DNA from: Blastococcus sp. CPCC 205250
GTDB lineage: Bacteria; Actinomycetota; Actinomycetes; Mycobacteriales; Geodermatophilaceae
Length of the DNA stretch: 64,000 bases
Reading direction: 5' to 3'
Assembly (NCBI RefSeq): GCF_019799925.1
Contig: NZ_JABGCG010000010.1
Coordinates: forward strand, 1 to 64,000
Of this stretch, positions 41,967 to 50,323 are shown in pieces. Positions within the stretch are counted from its first letter, which is position 1. Each line of letters starts with the position of its first letter. A program made the position numbers and the translations under genes. Under the pieces are notes generated by a model. The model saw only the letters and a list, made by a program, of their open reading frames with translations, had not been told where the DNA came from and did no database searches.

Positions 41967-42790
41967 CCTCCAGCGCCCACGCGCTCGGGACCGTGCTCGC
42001 GGTCGAGTCCGGCGGCGGCGACGGCTTCCAGGCTCCCGGACTCGGTGAGTTCTACCCGGAGACGGTGGCCGAGTTCTCCCTCCTCGGTGTCGACTTCGCG
42101 ATCACCCGCATCACGATCATCCTGTGGATCGCCACGGCGCTGATGCTGGCGTTCGTCATCGCGGCGGTGCGCAAGCCCCAGATCGTGCCGGGCAAGCTGC
42201 AGTTCATCGGGGAGAGCGGCTACTCGCTGGTGCGTGACGGCATCGCCCGCGACGTGGTCGGCCCCCGGGGCATCCCGTTCGCGCCGTTCCTCGCCGCGCT
42301 GTTCTTCTTCATCCTCGCGAACAACTTCATGGCCATCGTGCCGTTCGCGCAGATCTCGCCGATGTCGAAGTTCGCCTTCCCGCTGGTCCTCGCGGGGATC
42401 TGCTGGGTGCTCTACATCTACATCGGGATCCGCGAGCAGGGTGCCGGGAAGTACTTCAAGGACATCCTGTTCCTGCCCGGCGTCCCGAAGCCGATGTACA
42501 TCCTGGTCACGCCGATCGAGATCCTCCAGAACTTCGTCGTCCGGCCGTTCACCCTCGCCGTCCGACTCTTCGCGAACATGTTCGCCGGCCACATGCTGCT
42601 GGTGGTGTTCTCCCTCGGCGCGGTCTACCTCTTCGGCCGGGACAACTTCTCCATCGTCTTCGGCCCGATCTCGGCGCTCATGGCCATCGTCATGACGTTC
42701 TTCGAGCTGCTGGTCATCTTCCTGCAGGCCTACGTCTTCACCGTCCTGATGGGCACCTACCTCAACGGGTCCATCGAGGCGGAACACTGA
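41963..42790 (+). CDS. atpB: ATP synthase Fo subunit a
   Basis: A 275-residue membrane stator subunit forming the proton half-channels against the c-ring. The functional helix carries the essential Arg in FTLAVRLFANMFAGHMLLV, and the final helix has LLVIFLQAYVFTVLMGTYL. GTG 41963 overlaps the atpZ stop. Followed by a 126-bp gap with two stem-loops before atpE. Confidence 0.97.
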   Translation: MTSSAHALGTVLAVESGGGDGFQAPGLGEFYPETVAEFSLLGVDFAITRITIILWIATALMLAFVIAAVRKPQIVPGKLQFIGESGYSLVRDGIARDVVGPRGIPFAPFLAALFFFILANNFMAIVPFAQISPMSKFAFPLVLAGICWVLYIYIGIREQGAGKYFKDILFLPGVPKPMYILVTPIEILQNFVVRPFTLAVRLFANMFAGHMLLVVFSLGAVYLFGRDNFSIVFGPISALMAIVMTFFELLVIFLQAYVFTVLMGTYLNGSIEAEH

Positions 42791-42804
42791 GCGCACGGCA
42801 CTGA

Positions 42805-42837
42805 GTCCCGGGTGAGTCGGCTCCCCCCGACCGGGAC
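42805..42837 (+). other. First stem-loop between atpB and atpE
   Basis: GTCCCGG (42805-42811) pairs with CCGGGAC (42831-42837); an alternative inner pairing is GTCGG with CCGAC. It may protect or process the mRNA upstream of atpE. Confidence 0.5.
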
Positions 42838-42873
42838 CCCTTGAACAGCACCACCCGCACCACCCCCGAAAGC

Positions 42874-42893
42874 CGCCCGGCAGACGCCGGGCG
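42874..42893 (+). other. Second stem-loop before atpE
   Basis: CGCCCGGC (42874-42881) and GCCGGGCG (42886-42893) form a perfect 8-bp stem with loop AGAC. The atpE ribosome site AGGAGGAA follows within 10 nt. Confidence 0.6.
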
Positions 42894-42916
42894 ACGACAC
42901 AGGAGGAACACCTCGC

Positions 42917-43144
42917 ATGGACCTGTTGGCAGAGCTGACCGGCAGCATCGGTTCGGTGGGCTACGGCCTCGCCGCGATCGGCCCGGGCATCGGTGTGGGC
43001 ATCGTGTGGGCGGCCTACATCCAGGCCACCGCCCGCCAGCCCGAGTCGGCCGGCCTGACCCGCACCTACGCCTTCCTCGGGTTCGCCCTCTCCGAGGCGC
43101 TGGCGCTCATCGGCTTCGTCGTCCCCTTCGTCTTCGGCACCTGA
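42917..43144 (+). CDS. atpE: ATP synthase Fo subunit c
   Basis: A 75-residue two-helix proteolipid that assembles into the rotating ring. The proton-carrying carboxylate is E60 (GFALSEALALIGF), the conserved loop is R40-Q41-P42, and helix 1 has the glycine-rich AIGPGIGVGIVWAAY. Many copies are needed per enzyme. The gene has the best ribosome site of the operon (AGGAGGAA) and is bracketed by stem-loops, which fits boosted expression. Confidence 0.97.
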   Translation: MDLLAELTGSIGSVGYGLAAIGPGIGVGIVWAAYIQATARQPESAGLTRTYAFLGFALSEALALIGFVVPFVFGT

Positions 43145-43145
43145 T

Positions 43146-43163
43146 CCGTACCTCTGGGTACGG
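43146..43163 (+). other. Stem-loop between atpE and atpF
   Basis: CCGTACC (43146-43152) and GGTACGG (43157-43163) form a perfect 7-bp stem with loop TCTG, starting 1 nt after the atpE stop. It could block 3' decay of the atpE segment. Confidence 0.6.
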
Positions 43164-43193
43164 GTTCCGACTCGAGACAGGGACACTGATTCC

Positions 43194-43775
43194 ATGAGCA
43201 TCCTCGCTGCGGAGAGTGAAAACCCGCTCCTGCCGCCGCTCGGCGAGATCATCATCGGTCTGATCGCGTTCGCGATCGTCCTGCTGGTGTTCTTCAAGTT
43301 CGTCGCCCCGCGCTTCGAGCAGGTCTTCCGCGCTCGCCGTGAGGCGATCGAAGGCGGCATCGAGCGGGCCGAGGCGATGCAGGCCGAGGCCAAGGCGGCG
43401 CTGGAGCAGTACCGCGCCCAGCTGGCCGAGGCCCGCACCGAGGCGGCGCAGATCCGCGACCAGGCCCGGGCCGAGGGGCAGCAGATCCTCGAGGAGCTGC
43501 GCACCCAGGCCCAGGAGGAGTCGGCCCGGATCGTCGCCCGCGGCGAGGAGCAGCTCGCGGCGTCCCGCCAGCAGGTCCTCAACGAGCTGCGGACGCACAT
43601 CGGCACGCTCGCCGTCGACCTCGCCGGCCGCGTGGTCGGTGAGTCGCTCACCGACGACGCCCGTCGTCGCGGCACCGTCGACCGGTTCCTCGACCAGCTC
43701 GACGGGATGGCGACCGGGTCCACGCCGGACGGTCGGGGCGGCGCGTCGGTGTACGCGGCCGACGGCAACCGCTGA
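43194..43775 (+). CDS. atpF: ATP synthase Fo subunit b
   Basis: A 193-residue peripheral-stalk subunit with one N-terminal membrane helix (about 17-36) followed by a long Ala/Glu/Arg-rich coiled coil (about 40-150) that dimerises and reaches F1. It is not fused to subunit delta, unlike the second b gene of mycobacteria. The C-terminal 25 residues are Gly/Ser-rich. The TGA shares a base with the atpH ATG. Confidence 0.95.
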   Translation: MSILAAESENPLLPPLGEIIIGLIAFAIVLLVFFKFVAPRFEQVFRARREAIEGGIERAEAMQAEAKAALEQYRAQLAEARTEAAQIRDQARAEGQQILEELRTQAQEESARIVARGEEQLAASRQQVLNELRTHIGTLAVDLAGRVVGESLTDDARRRGTVDRFLDQLDGMATGSTPDGRGGASVYAADGNR

Positions 43776-44647
43776 TGGACGCCGCCAGCCGGGCAGCACT
43801 CACCGAGGCGCGCGAGCGTCTCGGTGAGCTGACCCACCGGCCGTCGGGTCTCCTCGAGCGGGCCCGCGACCTCGTCGGTGGGCCGCCGCGCGTCGTCGAG
43901 GCCGAGGAGCTCGTCGGCCTGGCCGACGAGCTGTTCGCCGTCGCGCGCCTGCTCGGCGCCCAGCCGTCGCTGCGGCGGGCCCTGTCGGACCCGGCGGGCA
44001 AGCCGGCCGACCGGGCCGCGCTCGCGCAGCGGCTGCTGGGCGGCAAGGTCTCCGACGCCACGCTGGACCTCGTGCAGACCCTCGCCCGGCAGCGCTGGTC
44101 GCGGCCGTTCGACCTGATCGAGGCCACCGAGGCCCTCGCCACCGAGGCGGCGCTCGACGCCGCCGACGTGCGCGGGGAGCTCGAGGGTGTCGAGGACGAG
44201 CTGTTCCGCTTCGGGCGGATCGTCGCCGGCGACCCGGACCTGTCGCGGATCCTCACCGACCGCGCCGCACCGGCCGCCGGCAAGACCGCGCTGCTGGACC
44301 GGCTGCTCTCCGGCCGGGTCAGCCCGGTCACCGAGCAGCTGCTCCGGAACCACCTGACCCGGCCGACCGTCTCCAACGCGGAGACCGCGATCGAGCGGCT
44401 CTCCGAGGTGGCCTCCCGGCGCCGCGGGCAGTCGGTCGCGCACGTGACCGCCGCGGCTCCGCTGACCGCCGCCCAGGAGCAGCGCCTGGCCGACGTGCTC
44501 GGCCGCGTCTACGGCCGCGCCATCGGGCTGCAGGTGACCGTCGACCCCGCCGTCCTGGGGGGTCTGGTGATCCGCGTCGGCGACGAGGTCATCGACGGCA
44601 GCGTCCTGCGCCGCCTCGACGAGGCCGGCCGCCGCCTCGTCGGCTGA
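43775..44647 (+). CDS. atpH: ATP synthase F1 subunit delta
   Basis: A 290-residue delta subunit linking the b stalk to the top of alpha3beta3. It is longer than the about 177 residues of E. coli delta, because actinobacterial delta has an additional N-terminal region (here about 1-95). The C-terminal signature is LGGLVIRVGDEVIDGSVLRRL. ATG 43775 overlaps the atpF stop by one base. Confidence 0.94.
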   Translation: MDAASRAALTEARERLGELTHRPSGLLERARDLVGGPPRVVEAEELVGLADELFAVARLLGAQPSLRRALSDPAGKPADRAALAQRLLGGKVSDATLDLVQTLARQRWSRPFDLIEATEALATEAALDAADVRGELEGVEDELFRFGRIVAGDPDLSRILTDRAAPAAGKTALLDRLLSGRVSPVTEQLLRNHLTRPTVSNAETAIERLSEVASRRRGQSVAHVTAAAPLTAAQEQRLADVLGRVYGRAIGLQVTVDPAVLGGLVIRVGDEVIDGSVLRRLDEAGRRLVG

Positions 44648-44736
44648 CCGGACCGTCCGACCGCCGGTCCACCCCGACCGCCACCCACCCAGCCCGCAAC
44701 ACAGACACGACCCCCGCAGGGAAGAGGACGCGAGCC

Positions 44737-46368
44737 ATGGCCGAGCTGACGATCTCCGCAGACGAGATCCGCAGTGCCATCCAGAACTACGTCACCGAGT
44801 ACTCCCCGGACGTCTCCCGGGAAGAGGTCGGGATCGTCACCGAGGCCGGCGACGGCATCGCCCGGGTCGAGGGCCTGCCCTCGGTCATGACCAACGAGCT
44901 GCTCGAGTTCGAGAGCGGCGTGCGCGGTCTGGCCCTGAACCTGGACGTGCGCGAGGTCGGTGTCGTCATCCTCGGTGACTTCGCCGGCATCGAGGAGGGC
45001 CAGCAGGTCCGCCGCACCGGCGAGGTCCTGTCGGTGCCGGTCGGCGAGGGCTACCTCGGCCGGGTCGTGGACCCGCTGGGCAACCCGATCGACGGTGGCG
45101 GCCCGGTGGTCAGCTCCGGCCGTCGCGCCCTGGAGCTGCAGGCGCCGACCGTCGTCCAGCGCAAGTCGGTGCACGAGCCGCTGCAGACCGGCATCAAGGC
45201 CATCGACGCCATGACGCCGATCGGCCGCGGCCAGCGCCAGCTCATCATCGGCGACCGGCAGACCGGCAAGACGGCGATCGCCATCGACGCGATCATCAAC
45301 CAGAAGCAGGCCTGGGCCACCGGCGACCCGGCGCAGCAGGTTCGCTGCATCTACGTCGCCGTCGGCCAGAAGGGCTCGACGATCGCCTCGATCCGCTCGG
45401 CCCTCGAGGAGGCCGGCGCGATGGAGTACACGACCATCGTCGCCGCTCCCGCGTCCGACGCCGCGGGCTTCAAGTACATCGCCCCCTACACCGGCTCGGC
45501 CATCGGCCAGCACTGGATGTACGAGGGCCGCCACGTCCTCATCGTGTTCGACGACCTCACCAAGCAGGCCGAGGCCTACCGCGCGGTGTCGCTGCTGCTG
45601 CGCCGTCCGCCGGGCCGCGAGGCCTACCCGGGCGACGTCTTCTACCTGCACTCCCGCCTGCTCGAGCGCTGCGCCAAGCTCTCCGACGAGCTGGGTGCCG
45701 GGTCGATGACCGGCCTGCCGCTCATCGAGACCAAGGGCAACGACGTGTCGGCGTACATCCCGACCAACGTCATCTCGATCACCGACGGACAGATCTTCCT
45801 CGAGACCGGTCTGTTCAACTCCGGTGTCCGCCCGGCGATCAACGTCGGCATCTCGGTGTCCCGGGTGGGTGGCTCCGCGCAGATCAAGGCGATGAAGTCC
45901 GTCGCCGGCCGCCTGCGTCTGGACCTCGCCCAGTTCCGTGAGCTCGAGGCGTTCTCCTCGTTCTCCTCGGACCTGGACGCCGCCAGCCGGGCGACCCTGG
46001 ACCGCGGGCAGCGCCTGGTCGAGATCCTCAAGCAGGGGCAGTACAGCCCCTACCCGGTGGAGCGCCAGGTCGTCTCCCTGTGGCTCGGCACCACCGGCAA
46101 GCTGGACAAGGTGCCCGTCAGCGAGGTGCGTCGCTTCGAGTCGGAGTTCCTCGACTACATCGCGCGCAGCGAGACCGGGGTCTTCGACGGGATCCGGACG
46201 TCGCGGACGCTGGGTGACGACGCCGTGGCCGGTCTCGAGCGGGGCATCGAGAGCTTCTACGGGCAGTTCCAGCTCTCCGACGGCGGCACGCTCAACGAGC
46301 CCGAGGCCGAGGCCATGGACGCCTCGGAGCGTGGCCAGGAGCGCGTCCAGGTCAAGCGGAGCGCCTGA
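44737..46368 (+). CDS. atpA: ATP synthase F1 subunit alpha
   Basis: A 543-residue non-catalytic nucleotide-binding subunit. The P-loop is GDRQTGKT (172-179). PGDVFYLHSRLLERCAKL and the alpha/beta signature with PAINVGISVSRVGGSAQ follow. Compared with E. coli alpha (513) there is a C-terminal extension of about 25 residues (LNEPEAEAMDASERGQERVQ). In mycobacteria a similar extension suppresses ATP hydrolysis (literature), so this enzyme may also be a one-way synthase. ATG 44737 follows a GGGAAGAGGA ribosome site. Confidence 0.97.
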   Translation: MAELTISADEIRSAIQNYVTEYSPDVSREEVGIVTEAGDGIARVEGLPSVMTNELLEFESGVRGLALNLDVREVGVVILGDFAGIEEGQQVRRTGEVLSVPVGEGYLGRVVDPLGNPIDGGGPVVSSGRRALELQAPTVVQRKSVHEPLQTGIKAIDAMTPIGRGQRQLIIGDRQTGKTAIAIDAIINQKQAWATGDPAQQVRCIYVAVGQKGSTIASIRSALEEAGAMEYTTIVAAPASDAAGFKYIAPYTGSAIGQHWMYEGRHVLIVFDDLTKQAEAYRAVSLLLRRPPGREAYPGDVFYLHSRLLERCAKLSDELGAGSMTGLPLIETKGNDVSAYIPTNVISITDGQIFLETGLFNSGVRPAINVGISVSRVGGSAQIKAMKSVAGRLRLDLAQFRELEAFSSFSSDLDAASRATLDRGQRLVEILKQGQYSPYPVERQVVSLWLGTTGKLDKVPVSEVRRFESEFLDYIARSETGVFDGIRTSRTLGDDAVAGLERGIESFYGQFQLSDGGTLNEPEAEAMDASERGQERVQVKRSA

Positions 46369-46371
46369 CCC

Positions 46372-47343
46372 ATGGCCGGCAACCTCCGCGCGCTGCGGCG
46401 CCGCATCCGCTCCACCAAGTCGACGAAGAAGATCTTCTCGGCCCAGGAGCTGATCGCCGGTGCCCGCATCGTGCGTGCCCAGGCGCGGGTGGAGGCCTCC
46501 AAGCCGTATGCCCGCGAGATCACGCGGGTCCTGTCGGCGCTGGCGTCCTCGGCGTCGCTGGACCACCCGCTGCTCACCGAACGGCAGAACCCGCGACGGG
46601 CCGCGGTGCTGGTCATCACCTCCGACCGGGGGTTCGCCGGCTCGTACAACGTCAACGTGCTGCGCCGCACCGAGGAGCTGCTCTCGCTGCTGCGCCAGGA
46701 GGGCAAGGAGCCGGTCCTGTACGTCGTCGGCCGCAAGGGCGAGACGTACTACCGGTTCCGCGACCGGGAGATGGCCGACACCTTCACGGGCTTCTCCGAG
46801 CAGCCGTCCTACCCCGACGCGCAGGCGGTGGGCCGGGCGCTGATCGACGTCTTCACCGCCGGTGAGGACGACGAGGACGGCGGCGCGGGTGCCGACGGCA
46901 TCCTCGGCGTGGACGAGCTCCACATCGTCTACACCGAGTTCCGCTCGCTGCTGTCCCAGGTCCCGGTCGCCAAGCGGATGGCCCCGCTGGAGGTCGAGGA
47001 GGTCGAGGAGTTCGACTACGAGCGGGAGGACCGGGAGGCCGGTCGCACCGGCGAGTCCGGCGTCCCGACCTCGTACGAGTTCGAGCCCTCCGCCGAGGCC
47101 CTGCTCGACGCGCTGCTGCCGAAGTACGTCACCACCCGCATCTACGCGGCGATGCTCGAGGCCGCGGCCTCGGAGTCGGCGTCGCGGCGGCGGGCGATGA
47201 AGTCGGCGTCGGACAACGCGGAGGAGCTGGCGAAGAACCTCGCCCGGCAGGCCAACCAGATCCGCCAGGCAGACATCACCCAGGAGATCAGTGAGATCGT
47301 CGGCGGTTCCGACGCGCTGGTCTCGGCGAACGCAGACGACTGA
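46372..47343 (+). CDS. atpG: ATP synthase F1 subunit gamma
   Basis: A 323-residue central rotor shaft. The N-terminal coiled coil is RRIRSTKSTKKIFSAQELI. VITSDRGFAGSYNVNVLRR is the gamma signature region, and the C-terminal helix has MKSASDNAEELAKNL. It is longer than E. coli gamma (287) because of an acidic insert, GEDDEDGGAGADGILGVDEL (about 164-183), and a second charged stretch around 205-235. A gamma insert at a comparable place exists in mycobacteria and affects coupling (literature). It starts 3 bp after atpA. Confidence 0.96.
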   Translation: MAGNLRALRRRIRSTKSTKKIFSAQELIAGARIVRAQARVEASKPYAREITRVLSALASSASLDHPLLTERQNPRRAAVLVITSDRGFAGSYNVNVLRRTEELLSLLRQEGKEPVLYVVGRKGETYYRFRDREMADTFTGFSEQPSYPDAQAVGRALIDVFTAGEDDEDGGAGADGILGVDELHIVYTEFRSLLSQVPVAKRMAPLEVEEVEEFDYEREDREAGRTGESGVPTSYEFEPSAEALLDALLPKYVTTRIYAAMLEAAASESASRRRAMKSASDNAEELAKNLARQANQIRQADITQEISEIVGGSDALVSANADD

Positions 47344-47378
47344 TCCCCGCCCGTCAGAGGCAGAGCAGGAGATCCACC

Positions 47379-48815
47379 ATGACCCTCACCGAGGACCGTC
47401 CGACCACCCAGTCGACCGGCCGCGTCGTCCGCGTGACCGGGCCGGTCGTCGACGTCGAGTTCCCCCGCGACGCGATGCCCGACCTGTTCAACGCCCTGGA
47501 GGTCGAGGTCACCCTCGCCGACCTGGGCAAGACGCTGACCCTCGAGGTCGCCCAGCACCTGGGTGACAACGTGGTCCGCACCATCTCCATGGCACCGACC
47601 GACGGCCTCATCCGGGGTGCCGTGGTGACCGACCTCGGGCGCCCGATCTCGGTGCCGGTCGGCGACGTCACCAAGGGCCACGTGTTCAACGCCCTCGGCG
47701 AGTGCCTGGACACCCCCGGCTACGGGGCCGACGCCCTGCACTGGGGCATCCACCGCAACCCGCCGCGGTTCGACCAGCTCGAGGGCCGCACCGAGATGCT
47801 GGAGACCGGCATCAAGGTCATCGACCTGCTGACGCCCTACGTGGCCGGCGGGAAGATCGGCCTGTTCGGTGGCGCCGGCGTGGGCAAGACGGTGCTCATC
47901 CAGGAGATGATCCGCCGCGTCGCCCAGGAGTTCGGTGGTGTGTCGGTGTTCGCCGGTGTCGGGGAGCGCACCCGTGAGGGCAACGACCTCATCGCGGAGA
48001 TGACCGAGTCCGGCGTCATCGAGTCCACCGCCCTGGTCTTCGGCCAGATGGACGAGCCGCCGGGCACCCGCCTGCGCGTCGCCCTGTCGGCGCTGACGAT
48101 GGCGGAGTACTTCCGCGACGAGCAGAACCAGGACGTGCTGCTCTTCATCGACAACATCTTCCGGTTCACCCAGGCCGGGTCCGAGGTCTCCACGCTGCTG
48201 GGCCGCATGCCCTCCGCCGTGGGTTACCAGCCGACCCTGGCCGACGAGATGGGCCAGCTGCAGGAGCGGATCACCTCGACCCGAGGCCGGTCCATCACCT
48301 CGCTGCAGGCGATCTACGTGCCCGCCGACGACATCACCGACCCGGCGCCGCACACCACCTTCGCGCACCTGGACGCCACGACGAACCTGTCGCGGCCGAT
48401 CTCGGAGAAGGGCATCTACCCGGCCGTGGACCCGCTGGACTCCACCAGCCGGATCCTCGACCCGCAGTACGTCGGGCAGGAGCACTACCAGGTCGCGCAG
48501 CGGGTCAAGCAGATCCTCCAGCGCTACCAGGAGCTGCAGGACATCATCGCCATCCTCGGCATCGACGAGCTCGGCGAGGAGGACAAGGTCACGGTCAACC
48601 GGGCCCGGCGCATCGAGCGCTTCCTCTCGCAGAACATGTTCGTGGCCGAGGCCTTCACCGGTCAGCCCGGTTCCTTCGTGCCGCTGTCGGAGACCCTCGA
48701 GGCCTTCAAGGCGCTCACCGAGGGCACCTACGACCACCTGCCGGAGCAGGCCTTCTTCATGTGCGGTGGGCTCGAGGACCTCGAGCGCAACGCGGACAAG
48801 CTGAAGAAGGGCTGA
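47379..48815 (+). CDS. atpD: ATP synthase F1 subunit beta (catalytic)
   Basis: A 478-residue catalytic subunit. The P-loop is GGAGVGKT (164-171), catalytic-site segments include FAGVGERTREGNDLIAEM and LFIDNIFRFTQAGSEVS, and the signature is PAVDPLDSTSRIL. ATG 47379 has AGGAGA upstream. In most bacteria atpC follows directly; here a strong terminator and another gene come between. Confidence 0.98.
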   Translation: MTLTEDRPTTQSTGRVVRVTGPVVDVEFPRDAMPDLFNALEVEVTLADLGKTLTLEVAQHLGDNVVRTISMAPTDGLIRGAVVTDLGRPISVPVGDVTKGHVFNALGECLDTPGYGADALHWGIHRNPPRFDQLEGRTEMLETGIKVIDLLTPYVAGGKIGLFGGAGVGKTVLIQEMIRRVAQEFGGVSVFAGVGERTREGNDLIAEMTESGVIESTALVFGQMDEPPGTRLRVALSALTMAEYFRDEQNQDVLLFIDNIFRFTQAGSEVSTLLGRMPSAVGYQPTLADEMGQLQERITSTRGRSITSLQAIYVPADDITDPAPHTTFAHLDATTNLSRPISEKGIYPAVDPLDSTSRILDPQYVGQEHYQVAQRVKQILQRYQELQDIIAILGIDELGEEDKVTVNRARRIERFLSQNMFVAEAFTGQPGSFVPLSETLEAFKALTEGTYDHLPEQAFFMCGGLEDLERNADKLKKG

Positions 48816-48842
48816 GCAGACCCCCCTCGCACCCGCGACGCC

Positions 48843-48878
48843 GACGGCCGGGTCCCCCGCACGGGGGGCCCGGCCGTC
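48843..48878 (+). terminator. Strong terminator directly after atpD
   Basis: A 16-bp stem: GACGGCCGGGTCCCCC (48843-48858) pairs with 48863-48878 with one G-T wobble and loop GCAC. It begins 28 bp past the atpD stop and would end the main atp transcript before atpC. Confidence 0.85.
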
Positions 48879-48963
48879 GTCGTTGCTGACCGGAGTGGTC
48901 CCGCCGGTGCACGATCTCCGCGCCGGTCCGGCTGGACCGGGGACGCGGAACGGGGGCACCTGG

Positions 48964-49722
48964 GTGGAGCACGGACACGACGACGGCAGCGTCTGGCAGC
49001 GGCCCGGGGGACCGGCCGGCCCGCCGGCATGGGACGTCGTCCCCCAAGGCGTGACGTCCCCGGCGCAGCAGCAGCCCGTCGCCTGGGCGGCACCGGCACC
49101 GGCACCGGCACCGGTCCCGTCCCCGCGCCGGCGCACCGGTCTGCTTGTGACGGCGGTCGCGGTCGGTGCCCTCCTGCTCGGGGGCCTCGGGGGCGCGATC
49201 GGCGGTGTCCGCGCCGCCGACGACCAGGACCGGGTCGACGCCCTGTCCGGCGAGGTGTCCGGGCTGGAGGGCCAGGTCGCCGACCTCGAGGGCGAGGTCG
49301 CCGACACCCGGGCGCAGGCCGCGGACGACGTCGCCGCGGCGCGGGACCAGGCGGAGTCCGCGGTCGCCGCCGAGAACGCGGCCACCGTGGCCGACCTCGA
49401 CGCCCGCGCGGCGGACCTCGACGGCCGGGAGGCCGCGGTGACCGCCCGGGAGGACGCCGTCACCGTCCTCGAGCAGCAGGCCGCCGACGGCAGCATCCCC
49501 GGCGACGGCGTGTACCTGGTCGGGGAGGAGGTCGCCCCCGGCACCTACCGCGCGCAGTCACCCGGCGAGTACTGCTACTGGGAGCGGTTGTCCGGCCTGT
49601 CCGGCAGCTTCGACGACCTGATCAGCAACGGCCTGGGGCCGGCGGACGCCGCGGTCACCGTCTCGGCGTCGGACGTGGCGTTCTCCACGGAGGGCTGCGG
49701 TACCTGGGCGCGCATCGGCTGA
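48964..49722 (+). CDS. Membrane-anchored coiled-coil protein inserted between atpD and atpC
   Basis: A 252-residue protein. The Pro/Ala-rich cytoplasmic N-terminus (1-58) is followed by one transmembrane helix (about 60-80), a coiled coil of Asp/Ala/Glu heptads (about 88-172), and a C-terminal domain of about 75 residues with GVYLVGEEVAPGTYRAQ, then CYWERLSG and FSTEGCGTWARIG. That last domain (V-G-x-x-x-x-P-G-x-Y, C-Y-W, final G-C-x-x-W) recurs at the ends of actinobacterial secreted proteins, and its two Cys may form a disulfide. Function unknown. Starts at 48898 and 48883 are also possible. Confidence 0.75.
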   Translation: MEHGHDDGSVWQRPGGPAGPPAWDVVPQGVTSPAQQQPVAWAAPAPAPAPVPSPRRRTGLLVTAVAVGALLLGGLGGAIGGVRAADDQDRVDALSGEVSGLEGQVADLEGEVADTRAQAADDVAAARDQAESAVAAENAATVADLDARAADLDGREAAVTAREDAVTVLEQQAADGSIPGDGVYLVGEEVAPGTYRAQSPGEYCYWERLSGLSGSFDDLISNGLGPADAAVTVSASDVAFSTEGCGTWARIG

Positions 49723-49723
49723 C

Positions 49724-49775
49724 GCACGGACGGGTGGCACGGACGGGTGGCACGGACGAGTGGCACGGACGGGTG
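49724..49775 (+). repeat. 13-bp tandem repeat, 4 copies
   Basis: The unit GCACGGACGGGTG occurs at 49724-49736, 49737-49749, 49750-49762 (one change, GACGAGTG) and 49763-49775, starting right after the coiled-coil gene stop. It lies upstream of the putative atpC promoter. Copy number is likely variable between strains. Confidence 0.9.
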
Positions 49776-49802
49776 GCCGTCCGGGCGTGTCGCCGCCGCC
49801 GT

Positions 49803-49808
49803 TACAGT
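49803..49808 (+). promoter_or_regulatory. Putative -10 box of an independent atpC promoter
   Basis: TACAGT lies 76 nt before the atpC GTG and after the 13-bp repeats. No good -35 is visible, as is usual in actinobacteria. Confidence 0.4.
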
Positions 49809-49884
49809 GGAGGCGACCCGTCGCCGTGCCCCCGTGGGCCGGCGCCCGCTCGCCGCCTCCGGGCGGTGCACCCCGAGGAGTGTC

Positions 49885-50274
49885 GTGGCGACCCTGCAGG
49901 TCGAGTTGGTGGCCGTCGAGCGGACGATCTGGTCCGGCGAGGCGAGCATGGTCATCGCCCGCACGACCGAGGGCGAGCTCGGCGTCCTGCCCGGCCACGC
50001 GCCCCTGCTCGGCCAGCTGGCCGACGGCGGCGTCGTCACGATCCGCACCACCGAGGGCGAGGACCTCGTCGTCGCGGCGCACGGCGGCTTCCTCTCGGTC
50101 TCCCAGCAGGGCGTCTCGATCCTCGCCGAGACCGCGGAGATCGCCGGCGAGATCGACGTCGAGCGGGCCCGCGAGGCCCTGCGCCGCGCCGAGTCCGAGG
50201 GCGACGACCCCGAGGCCCTGGCAGCCGCCCGCCGCGCCTCCAGCCGGCTGCGCGCCGCCGGCCAGGAGGCCTGA
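49885..50274 (+). CDS. atpC: ATP synthase F1 subunit epsilon
   Basis: A 129-residue rotor and inhibitory subunit. The N-terminal beta sandwich (about 1-85) has LQVELVAVERTIWSGEASMV and GELGVLPGHAPLLGQL; the helical C-terminal hairpin (about 90-129) has DVERAREALRRAES. GTG 49885 has GAGGAG at 8 nt. It is separated from atpD by more than 1 kb holding a terminator, a foreign gene and a repeat array, so its level may be set independently of the other subunits. Confidence 0.96.
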   Translation: MATLQVELVAVERTIWSGEASMVIARTTEGELGVLPGHAPLLGQLADGGVVTIRTTEGEDLVVAAHGGFLSVSQQGVSILAETAEIAGEIDVERAREALRRAESEGDDPEALAAARRASSRLRAAGQEA

Positions 50275-50323
50275 GCTCCCTGCCGGACCGCCCACAGCAG
50301 CCGCGGCGCCCGGACCGCCCCCG

